DNA from: Hominiventricola filiformis
Lineage (GTDB): Bacteria > Bacillota > Clostridia > Lachnospirales > Lachnospiraceae
DNA: 64,000 nucleotides
NCBI RefSeq assembly: GCF_020686965.1
Contig: NZ_JAJEPS010000006.1
Span: 124,001-188,000, forward strand
Reading direction: 5' to 3'
The notes beneath the pieces were generated by a model. The model was not told the origin of the DNA. It searched no databases and saw nothing but the letters and a program-made list of their open reading frames with translations. Within the stretch, counting starts at the first letter, position 1; each line of letters starts with the position of its first letter. The translations under genes were made by a program, and so were the position numbers. Shown piece by piece: positions 8,440 to 15,830 of the stretch.

Positions 8440-11391
8440 TTACTGTACCTTCTTTCGTTTTCTTGCGTGTAATATTACTACACCACTGACCACTAAAATA
8501 ATTCCTGCACCTGCAGCAATTCCTGCATATATGATAATGTTCGAATGAATTTCTTCTCCATATCCATTCTTTCCTGCTTGAAGTTTTACATCATATTTTC
8601 CGTCCCCATCTTCATCAATGTTCAATACACTTACTTCAGAAACAGCTGCAACCGTATCTATTTTTGTTTTTCCTGTTATTTTTACATGTTCAAATTTTCT
8701 AAAATCGCTATAATTTCCATCATCATCCATAAAGCCAATAGTATAATCCATCAGGCCTCTTCCAGTGCCTGTAATCTTAACATCATAATCCACGCCCTCT
8801 TTCAAACGCAGGATCTTGACCTGATCTTCAGATACATTACCCTCCGAATCCTGAACATCTTCAAATGACAATGTTCCAAAATCTGTTCTAAGATTTAATG
8901 CATCCTCTGACGAGGTTAGGGTCTGTCCCTGATAACTGACTGAGACATCCACCGGACATGCAATTCTGACGTAAATATATTTCTGTCCATTCATCTGATC
9001 TGCAATATCTTTAAAGAAAAATATCAGATCATCAGCGCTTGCTACTTCGTAATGACATCCTTCACTGGCAATCGCCTCCATCAAAGCCTGCTCATAAGAT
9101 TTTGTTCCATCGCTATTTTCGAAAAAACCAATGGTATAGATTAATATACCTGTCTTTTTGATTTCGTCCGCATAGGCTATGAGATCGTCTCCACATCTTC
9201 CTTCATTTGGTTCTCCATCCGTCATAAGAATAATCATTTTTTTCCTGGCATTTCCAGATGAAAGCATTTCACATGCCTGTTGCAGTCCTTCGTCAATATT
9301 GGTGCCGCCCAAAGCATATACTTCTGAAAGTGCATTTTTTAAAACGCTCTTATTTCCAGAAAACTCTGAAATGCAATGAGCCGAACTTTCATAAGTTACA
9401 ATTCCTATACTCGCATCTTCTTCCAACACAGTATCTACAAACTTATTTGCGGCTTTCACTGTTTCCTGTATCGGCGTTCCATCCATACTTCCGGAAGTGT
9501 CTAATGTGAGCACGATATTTCTTTCGTTGGAAAGTGCTGTTGTCCGCGGCAATTGTTGATCAGTTTTCTTTTTATTTTTATATTCTAATGCCATTTCGAC
9601 CGCATTTTTCGCATTGGCCATGCCATATCCATATTCCCCGTACTTTCCAACCGCGCTCTCGCGAATGATTTCTTTTACCAGGTCACTGTCTATATCTGGA
9701 TTAACAGAAACGATAAGCCCGGCTATACCTGACACATGCGGACACGCCATCGAAGTACCAGAGTTTATTCCATATGAATCCTTTATCGTACTGTATATAT
9801 CGGTTCCTGGTGCAATTACATTAACACATTTTCCAGCCTGACTATATGCTGCTATTTTATATCCGTCATGAACAAGCTTACTACCAATTCCTAAAAAGCC
9901 ACCTTCTCTATGAGTTAAATTTTCTGCGGCACCAACCATAATAATTCGTTTTTGTACTTCTACGTCATCAATAGCCCCAAGAATATCGTATTTTGCATCC
10001 ACATTCCCGCTCTCAAGCCGTTTTTTTATTTCTTTCTTTTTGTTTTTGTAAAACGCAAAATACTCTTCGTCCGTTTTGTTTCCGTTTAAATACTTCTCAA
10101 AATCTTCATAGCGATAATACAAATACGGATATTTTGAGTTATCTTCTTCGTCCTTCTTGAAATACTGATATTCTCCATGCACTTCATTTTGATTTCCTGT
10201 TGACTTGCAAATTATGAATGAATAATTATCTTTAATTAGTTGTTTCAAAAATATTGAAATTTTTTCAGCAATAATTTTTAATGCCTCATTATAGACCTCA
10301 TTCCTAGATGCACAAAATGTAAGTGTATCCAACCCTACACTTAAATTGATAACCGAACAATTTTTTTTCACAATTAAATAGTAAAAAGCCGTCTTCCATG
10401 CCTGATAATTGCAATACTTATTTTTTTCTCCACGTATTTCAAATCCGCGTATTGACACTCCGTACAAATTTACTTTTGGCAAGACTCCTGTAACTCCAGT
10501 CCCATTGTCAAAAGTAGCCGCAATTGTTCCTGCAACATGTGTTCCATGGTTATCCCATTCTCCAGACGTGGCCGCTACATTTCCCAAAGGTTGTTCTACA
10601 AAATTCAGATCTTTATGATTTACATCAAACATGAGATCCAGTATTCCCACATTCACTGGTTGCATCTGATTCCTATACTCCCATGCCCCTGGCACATCAA
10701 TTGCTTCCATCCCCCAGTTTTCTCCACCAGGAATATTACTCCACTCATTTTTCCATCTGGAATCATCCGGGTAATAATTTTCGCTTATCTGAAATGCATA
10801 ATTAGGAGATGCATAAAGTACTTCGTCTCTGTTCTGAAGATCATTTACTAAAGAAGACAATTCAGAATAGGTTAATGATCTTTCTAACTGTATCTGATAT
10901 TCATTTATATCAGATAGTTCACCAACAATCTTCCCTCCCAATGGTGCCAGATACTTAGTGAATTCTTCTTTTGAAAAATCGTTCTCCAACATTACAAGTA
11001 CTTCATTATTTACATATAGAATTCCTGTATCACTGTCCTGTTCAACAGAATCATCCGATGTCTGATAATAAGTAATTCCTTCGGTATCTGTAGGTGGAAT
11101 CTCTTTGTTTATATCCTCTGCTTCATTGTTATAGTATATTTTCTGTTGATCCGAAATTATATTGGTTAGAGTAATATCAATTATTTTAAAATGAACTAAT
11201 CCAATTATTACAATTCCGATTATGACGATGATCAGCAAAAACACTGTTATAATATGTCTGAGTTTCCTCTTCCGATTTGCTTTTTTTAATCTACTTTTAT
11301 CACATTCAGGACACAGTCCCGTTTTTTCATCCAGTCTTGAACCACATTTTGCGCAAAAATTTCCCTTTTTATTTGCACATAGCTTCTTCAT
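8440..11391 (-). CDS. Zinc-ribbon membrane-anchored subtilisin-like protease fused to a vWA domain
   Basis: A 983-residue protein with an unusual order of parts. A zinc ribbon (CAKCG...CPEC, 13-30), a basic stretch, a membrane helix (about 46-66), an acidic linker, an I9-like propeptide (about 128-200, ending LYASPNYAF), an S8 subtilase domain (about 225-605), a von Willebrand A domain (about 625-810), a beta-rich segment and a second membrane helix (about 953-973) with a basic tail. The catalytic residues are all there: Asp252 (GILDLMFDVNH), His282 (DNHGTHVAGT), Asn400 (KSTGN) and Ser547 (SGTSMACPH). The vWA MIDAS is intact (DTSGS at 631-635, TDGEP). Two membrane anchors place the protease and vWA outside the cell. 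It is probably a surface protease that processes or assembles partners from the same operon (inference). Confidence 0.85.
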   Translation of the reverse strand: MKKLCANKKGNFCAKCGSRLDEKTGLCPECDKSRLKKANRKRKLRHIITVFLLIIVIIGIVIIGLVHFKIIDITLTNIISDQQKIYYNNEAEDINKEIPPTDTEGITYYQTSDDSVEQDSDTGILYVNNEVLVMLENDFSKEEFTKYLAPLGGKIVGELSDINEYQIQLERSLTYSELSSLVNDLQNRDEVLYASPNYAFQISENYYPDDSRWKNEWSNIPGGENWGMEAIDVPGAWEYRNQMQPVNVGILDLMFDVNHKDLNFVEQPLGNVAATSGEWDNHGTHVAGTIAATFDNGTGVTGVLPKVNLYGVSIRGFEIRGEKNKYCNYQAWKTAFYYLIVKKNCSVINLSVGLDTLTFCASRNEVYNEALKIIAEKISIFLKQLIKDNYSFIICKSTGNQNEVHGEYQYFKKDEEDNSKYPYLYYRYEDFEKYLNGNKTDEEYFAFYKNKKKEIKKRLESGNVDAKYDILGAIDDVEVQKRIIMVGAAENLTHREGGFLGIGSKLVHDGYKIAAYSQAGKCVNVIAPGTDIYSTIKDSYGINSGTSMACPHVSGIAGLIVSVNPDIDSDLVKEIIRESAVGKYGEYGYGMANAKNAVEMALEYKNKKKTDQQLPRTTALSNERNIVLTLDTSGSMDGTPIQETVKAANKFVDTVLEEDASIGIVTYESSAHCISEFSGNKSVLKNALSEVYALGGTNIDEGLQQACEMLSSGNARKKMIILMTDGEPNEGRCGDDLIAYADEIKKTGILIYTIGFFENSDGTKSYEQALMEAIASEGCHYEVASADDLIFFFKDIADQMNGQKYIYVRIACPVDVSVSYQGQTLTSSEDALNLRTDFGTLSFEDVQDSEGNVSEDQVKILRLKEGVDYDVKITGTGRGLMDYTIGFMDDDGNYSDFRKFEHVKITGKTKIDTVAAVSEVSVLNIDEDGDGKYDVKLQAGKNGYGEEIHSNIIIYAGIAAGAGIILVVSGVVILHARKRKKVQ

Positions 11392-11415
11392 TCCGCCTGT
11401 CTTTCCCCCACTGCC

Positions 11416-11880
11416 TTATTTTCCGTTCTTGTAATATTCTGCTGCACGGTCTCCATCCCTGAGTGTCAGACAATTATTCTTAATACTTTCTATCGTAGAC
11501 GTTCTGCTTTCACCCCAAATATCCGTCAATTTCAGTTGATCATCATTTACAACATTCCATTTGCAGGCTCCGCTCCAATTGTCTATTTCACAGGTCCCAT
11601 CACTATAAAATATAAACTCCGGGTCATCATTGTCTTCCGAGTACCACTCACCAACTAATTTCTTTTCGTAATTTGATCCACCACCAAATATTGAAAACAA
11701 CACAACCAGTATAAGAACTATTAACACACCTACTGCAATAATACCTACTATCTTGTGATTTTTATTTTTTGCTTCAGCCTTCTGGACACTTTGAGAAGAT
11801 ACTCGCTTCACCGGAGTCCCGCAATCAGGGCAAAACATAGAATCATCAGGTATTTTCTTTCCGCAATTTCCGCAAAACAT
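11416..11880 (-). CDS. Zinc-ribbon single-pass membrane protein with small lipocalin-like domain
   Basis: A 154-residue protein. It starts with a zinc ribbon (CGNCG at 3-7, CPDCG at 17-21) nearly identical in spacing to the 834-residue protein, followed by a helix at about 45-66. The C-terminal 80 residues (KKLVGEWYSED...FYSDGTCEID...) have the GxW start and SDGT turn seen in small lipocalin-like/DUF5640-type domains. That fold call is tentative. It sits 24 bp from both neighbours in the operon. Confidence 0.7.
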   Translation of the reverse strand: MFCGNCGKKIPDDSMFCPDCGTPVKRVSSQSVQKAEAKNKNHKIVGIIAVGVLIVLILVVLFSIFGGGSNYEKKLVGEWYSEDNDDPEFIFYSDGTCEIDNWSGACKWNVVNDDQLKLTDIWGESRTSTIESIKNNCLTLRDGDRAAEYYKNGK

Positions 11881-11904
11881 AACTTTCCTCCAATATACAA
11901 ATTT

Positions 11905-12435
11905 TTATTTCAATTTTTTTCCACAAATAATGCAAAACTTCATATTTTCGTCTGTTTCCGCACCACAGTTAGGACACACATGTTGCATAGATTCTTTCTG
12001 TTCTTCTTTTAAAATATTCTGTTTCATTTCCTCACCACTTAACAGGAAACCACATTTAGAACAAAATTTTTGGTGCTCTTCATAAACTTCACCACATCTC
12101 GGGCACTGCATATTTCCATTATCAGTAGAAGTATTTTCACGAATAATCTGTTTCCCACAATTCGGGCAGAATCGATCATCTTCTGATATTTCGCCTCCAC
12201 ATGCTGTACAAATATGCCCATTTTTGTAAGCCTCAATCTGTTCTGATATGTACTTCAATTGTATATTAATTTCATTTAATTTTTCTACCTCATCCCTGAT
12301 GCATTCTTCTGCATCTGTTGAATGAAGCTCATAATATTTCTTTCCTATCTGTTTATAAAACTCTTCTGCCTGTTCAAGAAGCTGTTTACTGTTTTTCTCG
12401 AGTTCTTCAATTTTATTATTTTGTGATTTTTCCAT
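11905..12435 (-). CDS. Coiled coil plus three zinc ribbons, soluble
   Basis: A 176-residue protein without a membrane helix. Residues 1-72 are a charged coiled coil containing YYELHSTDAEECI. Three zinc ribbons follow at about 76-95 (CTACG...CPNCG), 110-129 (CPRCG...CSKCG) and 153-172 (CPNCG...CIICG). It is a clear paralogue of the gene at 13406-13972, sharing the YYELHxxDAExC segment and the same domain order. Being cytoplasmic, it could bridge or count the cytoplasmic zinc ribbons of the membrane proteins in this operon; that is inference. Confidence 0.75.
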   Translation of the reverse strand: MEKSQNNKIEELEKNSKQLLEQAEEFYKQIGKKYYELHSTDAEECIRDEVEKLNEINIQLKYISEQIEAYKNGHICTACGGEISEDDRFCPNCGKQIIRENTSTDNGNMQCPRCGEVYEEHQKFCSKCGFLLSGEEMKQNILKEEQKESMQHVCPNCGAETDENMKFCIICGKKLK

Positions 12436-12460
12436 GTCAGCAGTCCCCCTATGTCATTTT

Positions 12461-13393
12461 TTATTTACTGCGGTAAAAATAAATTGTCGTTTTGCAAAGT
12501 TTTTCATTCTCTGTTCCCTTACGCACATTCTTAATCTGTATCGTAATCTCATCCGCGTAAATTGGTTCATTAAAGGACATCATCGTGCCAAAAAGATCAT
12601 CTCCTGCATCGCATTCTTCTACACAATCAGAAAATTCAACAGATTCTTCATACTCGCCAGCAGAAACAAGAAGTTCCGAAGGGGCACTACAAGCTTGATA
12701 ATCTGTTTTCGACTCCCAGTCCCACGGATCAATTCCTATTCCTTCTATTGGTTCACCAGGATTTAAATTTTTTATAGTAACTGTTTCTCCAATCCCACAG
12801 TCAGGGGTAGACACAGACCATTTAACATGTTCCCCATCACATTCTATTTTTGCAGATGAATCTGATTGAGAACTAACCTGAATGGAGAAATTTTGGAAAT
12901 CATCCTCCCACAATCTTCCCTCTTCATCCTCTTCGTTCTGAATATTGTCCTGTTCATTTTTTTGCTGTTCTTCACTCTCCGATAATGGTATCTCCTCATC
13001 CATCGTTTCTATTTCTGCTGCGTCTCCCTCTTCTTCTTTTTTCTGTTCTTCTTCATTTTCGTTCACATTTTCATTGTCAGGTTCCTTTATATCCTCCTGT
13101 AAAACTTCATTTTTTTCTGTTTCTGTAGACTCATCTAAATTTTGTGATGATGTATTTCCCAATAAGTTTTCTTTTGTACTTTGCTGTTTTAAATAAATAA
13201 CTACAACGACAGAGATTAATAGAATTACCATTAAAATCACAGGCAAGATAATCTTTTTGACCCCTTTTTTCTTTTGTGGCCGTCCTTCATCGGAAATAAT
13301 CTCTGATTCTGTTACATCCTCTATCTTCCATCCACATTCTCCGCAAAATTTTGCATTTTCCTTTAATTTGCTTCCGCAGTTTCGACAGTACAT
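12461..13393 (-). CDS. Zinc-ribbon single-pass membrane protein with acidic linker
   Basis: A 310-residue protein: zinc ribbon (CRNCG at 3-7, CGECG at 17-21), basic stretch (RPQKKKGVKK), membrane helix (about 46-67), a very acidic Glu/Asn/Gln-rich linker (about 75-165), then a C-terminal beta-rich domain of about 140 residues (from FSIQVSSQSDSSAKIECDGEHVKW). That domain is not recognised. The linker is long enough to reach through a Gram-positive wall, which supports outward display of the C-terminal domain. Confidence 0.7.
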   Translation of the reverse strand: MYCRNCGSKLKENAKFCGECGWKIEDVTESEIISDEGRPQKKKGVKKIILPVILMVILLISVVVVIYLKQQSTKENLLGNTSSQNLDESTETEKNEVLQEDIKEPDNENVNENEEEQKKEEEGDAAEIETMDEEIPLSESEEQQKNEQDNIQNEEDEEGRLWEDDFQNFSIQVSSQSDSSAKIECDGEHVKWSVSTPDCGIGETVTIKNLNPGEPIEGIGIDPWDWESKTDYQACSAPSELLVSAGEYEESVEFSDCVEECDAGDDLFGTMMSFNEPIYADEITIQIKNVRKGTENEKLCKTTIYFYRSK

Positions 13394-13405
13394 TCTGCAA
13401 CCCTC

Positions 13406-13972
13406 TTATTCTTCAATCATCTGGCCACACTTCATACAAAACTTTGATCCCGGTTCGACTTCCGCACCACATCCAGAACAAATTTTTTTAGATGTGTCTC
13501 CCTGATCATTTTCTGATATTAAGCTTCCACAATAAATACAAAACTTCTGTCCCTTTGGAACTGCCTTACCACATTTAGAACAATTTACCATGTTTTCAGA
13601 GCGTTCCTTAGACGATATTTCAGGTATTCTTTCTCCGCATTGAGGGCAAAATACAGTTCCTTTAGCAATTTCACAGCCACATTTAGGGCAGGATTCCACG
13701 CCTTTCACCAAGACAATCTGTGCTTTTATTTCTTCTATTCTTTTTTCAGCCATGGTAATTCCTTCAACTTCCGCCTGAACGCAGGCCTCCGCATCTAATT
13801 TATGAAGTTCATAATAGTTTTGGCCGATTCTGGAATACAATTGACTGATAATCCTTTCCTGCTCTGTAATCAAACCATTTAATCTGCTAACCTCTGCAAA
13901 AATTCTCGCCTGCTCAGCTGCTTTCTGACCTCCATCCGTAATCTTTTTTCCAATTTCATCAAAAAATGCCAT
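13406..13972 (-). CDS. Coiled coil plus three zinc ribbons, soluble (paralogue)
   Basis: A 188-residue protein without a membrane segment. An amphipathic N-terminus (MAFFDEIGKKITDGGQKAAE), a coiled coil to about residue 90 with YYELHKLDAEACV, then three zinc ribbons (CPKCG...CPQCG, CSKCG...CIYCG, CSGCG...CMKCG). It has the same architecture as the product of 11905-12435. Two paralogous soluble zinc-ribbon proteins in one operon suggest a hetero-oligomeric cytoplasmic scaffold (inference). Confidence 0.75.
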   Translation of the reverse strand: MAFFDEIGKKITDGGQKAAEQARIFAEVSRLNGLITEQERIISQLYSRIGQNYYELHKLDAEACVQAEVEGITMAEKRIEEIKAQIVLVKGVESCPKCGCEIAKGTVFCPQCGERIPEISSKERSENMVNCSKCGKAVPKGQKFCIYCGSLISENDQGDTSKKICSGCGAEVEPGSKFCMKCGQMIEE

Positions 13973-13990
13973 AATAATATCCCTCTTTCT

Positions 13991-14662
13991 TTATCTGTAA
14001 CCTTTTTCTTTTTCGTATTCTACAATTAAATCTCTATTCGCAATTTCATATTCATTAAATACACTGTCATCAAAATCTTCCGGCTCAATAGTTCCTTCGT
14101 ACCAGCTTTTTGATTCAAAATATGATTTTAAATTTTCATCAGTAAACTTTCGTCCGTGTCGGGCAAATAATTCATTACGGGCAATTCTGCAATCATCTGC
14201 TGAGTATCCTTCCAAATCTTTCATTGTCAAGTATTTGCTGTCACTGTCAGGGATGAAATACTCTGATGCTTCATCCTGCATTTCTGTTTCTTCCGTTTGT
14301 TTTTGATCTTCTTCTGAAACTTCTTTTTCCACCGATTCAGAAATATCTTCCTCTGAATTATCTGTAGAAAAATCGGTTTCAAAGTCATCAGTCTGACTCG
14401 ACCATTCATTAGCAATTACCTGATTATCTGGTACTTCACTTTGTTCCGATATTTCATTCATTTTGTACTTCAAAATAAAAGCTGCCAGTATTATAAGAAA
14501 AACACCAAAAAATATCATTAAAACGATTGGCCATCTCTTCTTATGCTTCATAGGAATTATTACTTCATCTTCTATAGTTGACTCCATCATTACCGGAGTC
14601 CCACACTTCTTACAGAATCTGGAGGTTTCTTTTAATTTCTGACCACATTTTCTGCAATACAT
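13991..14662 (-). CDS. Zinc-ribbon single-pass membrane protein with YARHG domain
   Basis: A 223-residue protein. Zinc ribbon (CRKCG at 3-7, CKKCG at 17-21), basic stretch (KHKKRWP), membrane helix (about 46-64), an acidic linker (about 70-140), and a C-terminal YARHG domain (RIARNELFARHGRKF, then FDDSVFNEYEIANRDLIVEYE). YARHG is an extracellular domain common in Firmicute membrane proteins, role unknown. Confidence 0.85.
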   Translation of the reverse strand: MYCRKCGQKLKETSRFCKKCGTPVMMESTIEDEVIIPMKHKKRWPIVLMIFFGVFLIILAAFILKYKMNEISEQSEVPDNQVIANEWSSQTDDFETDFSTDNSEEDISESVEKEVSEEDQKQTEETEMQDEASEYFIPDSDSKYLTMKDLEGYSADDCRIARNELFARHGRKFTDENLKSYFESKSWYEGTIEPEDFDDSVFNEYEIANRDLIVEYEKEKGYR

Positions 14663-14681
14663 TTCTTATCTCCATACGTAT

Positions 14682-15092
14682 TTACATATTTTTCGAAACC
14701 AGTTCATCAATAGAAGCAACATACACTGTCTTAAAATTCAAAGCATTTATTCCGGACCAAATCAATACTATATTTCTGAGCAGCGAGCAAACAGTGCTTA
14801 AAATTCCTGTTAATCCTAATGGAACTGCTATATGCACATTCTTCGCAAAAATACCAATCACTTGATTAAATATTGCAAATATATCATCAATGCAATTTAA
14901 TCCTATATTTATTGCTCCAAATATCACTACAATCATTACCATTTTTACTGCCTGATATTTTAACCAGTCATTTTCTTCTTTCAATAAAATATACCCTGCC
15001 AATATGACTGCTGGAATGATACTGATTGCTCCAAGAAAATATAAAATTGCTCCTGTAAGCCCAGCTGACACTCCTAATTTTATTTTGTTCAT
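14682..15092 (-). CDS. Small multi-pass membrane protein, first gene of the zinc-ribbon operon
   Basis: A 136-residue hydrophobic protein with about three or four membrane segments. The segment order resembles small DUF4870/Tic20-like proteins (a KEENDWLKYQAVKMVMIV motif after the second helix), which often neighbour zinc-ribbon genes. Identity is uncertain. It is promoter-proximal and 19 bp upstream of the YARHG gene. Confidence 0.6.
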   Translation of the reverse strand: MNKIKLGVSAGLTGAILYFLGAISIIPAVILAGYILLKEENDWLKYQAVKMVMIVVIFGAINIGLNCIDDIFAIFNQVIGIFAKNVHIAVPLGLTGILSTVCSLLRNIVLIWSGINALNFKTVYVASIDELVSKNM

Positions 15093-15110
15093 TTCTTTTA
15101 TCTCCTTCTC

Positions 15111-15139
15111 ATAACATATTTAACTGGATTATAACATAT
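15111..15139 (-). promoter_or_regulatory. Extended -10 promoter of the zinc-ribbon operon with flanking direct repeats
   Basis: On the minus strand TGTTATAAT gives a TATAAT -10 (15128-15133) with an upstream TG; the -35 is poor. The 9-mer ATAACATAT occurs at 15111-15119 and 15131-15139, 20 bp apart on one DNA face, flanking the -10. It may be the operator of the divergent XRE protein (inference). Confidence 0.5.
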
Positions 15140-15232
15140 ATTCTTGGATTATTAAATACTATAAGACATTTATTTTTCTACTATATACAAAGGTATCTCC
15201 GTTAGACTGTTTAAAGGAGGGGAATAATAAAT

Positions 15233-15571
15233 ATGAATCCAGAATTTGTTCGGGAAAGAATTACCCAGTTGAGACTTGAAAAAGGAGTATCTGAATATCA
15301 GATGAGTTATGACCTTGGCCATAGCCGAGGTTATATTTATAATATTTCTTCCGGGCGAGCACTACCTCCAATGACGGAATTTCTTCAAATATGTGATTAT
15401 TTCAACATTACCCCTGCCCAGTTTTTTGATACTTCATCTCCAAATTCAGCTTTACTTGAAACAACTATTACAGAACTAAAAAAATTGGACGATGACGATC
15501 TTCTGCTCATTTTAGGGAATATACGTCGTCTAACAAGAGACAGCCGATATTCAACACCATCTGGAAAATAA
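15233..15571 (+). CDS. XRE-family transcriptional regulator
   Basis: A 112-residue protein with an N-terminal helix-turn-helix (RERITQLRLEKGVSEYQMSYDLGHSRGYIYNISSGRALPPM) and a short C-terminal helical tail rich in Asp (LKKLDDDDLLLILGNIRRL). A strong AAAGGAGGGG precedes the ATG. It is divergent from the zinc-ribbon operon with 140 bp between them, so autoregulation and control of that operon are likely (inference). Confidence 0.85.
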   Translation: MNPEFVRERITQLRLEKGVSEYQMSYDLGHSRGYIYNISSGRALPPMTEFLQICDYFNITPAQFFDTSSPNSALLETTITELKKLDDDDLLLILGNIRRLTRDSRYSTPSGK

Positions 15572-15575
15572 AAAA

Positions 15576-15626
15576 GACTGATGCAAAATAGTAAATAATC
15601 ATCTATTTTACATCAGTCTCTTTTAT
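15576..15626 (+). terminator. Terminator of the XRE gene
   Basis: Fifteen-base arms GACTGATGCAAAATA and TATTTTACATCAGTC with one mismatch, preceded by an A run and followed by TCTTTTATC. It starts 5 bp after the XRE stop. Confidence 0.85.
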
Positions 15627-15648
15627 CTCTTTTTATTTTTCTAAGCAA

Positions 15649-15830
15649 CGGAATAGCAATGCTATGTCGGCGAAGTGCCAACCTGTGAAAGGAACGTCCG
15701 CAGTCCCGGTACTTCATGAGAACAAGCCGACAGGCGATGTTCGAATGTTAGTACCGCTGGATCGAGGACTTAGCGCAAGCGGTTCCTTTTCACAGCTTGG
15801 CACTTCGTCCTCCCATTGTTTTATTCCGTT
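15649..15830. repeat. Long imperfect inverted-repeat element, possible structured RNA or MITE
   Basis: This gene-free stretch folds on itself. The outer arms CGGAATA-GC-AATG / CATTG-TTT-TATTCCG are at its ends. The main 24-bp arms lie at 15672-15695 and 15782-15806 (GAAGTGCCAA.CTGTGAAA.GGAAC pairs with its complement, with two differences). Inner arms GGTACT/AGTACC and a hairpin GAACAaGCC-GACA-GGCgaTGTTC fill the centre. The right end overlaps the last codons of the pucR-type gene. It has no T-run on either strand. It resembles dispersed intergenic elements or a branched ncRNA; I cannot name a family. Confidence 0.6.
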
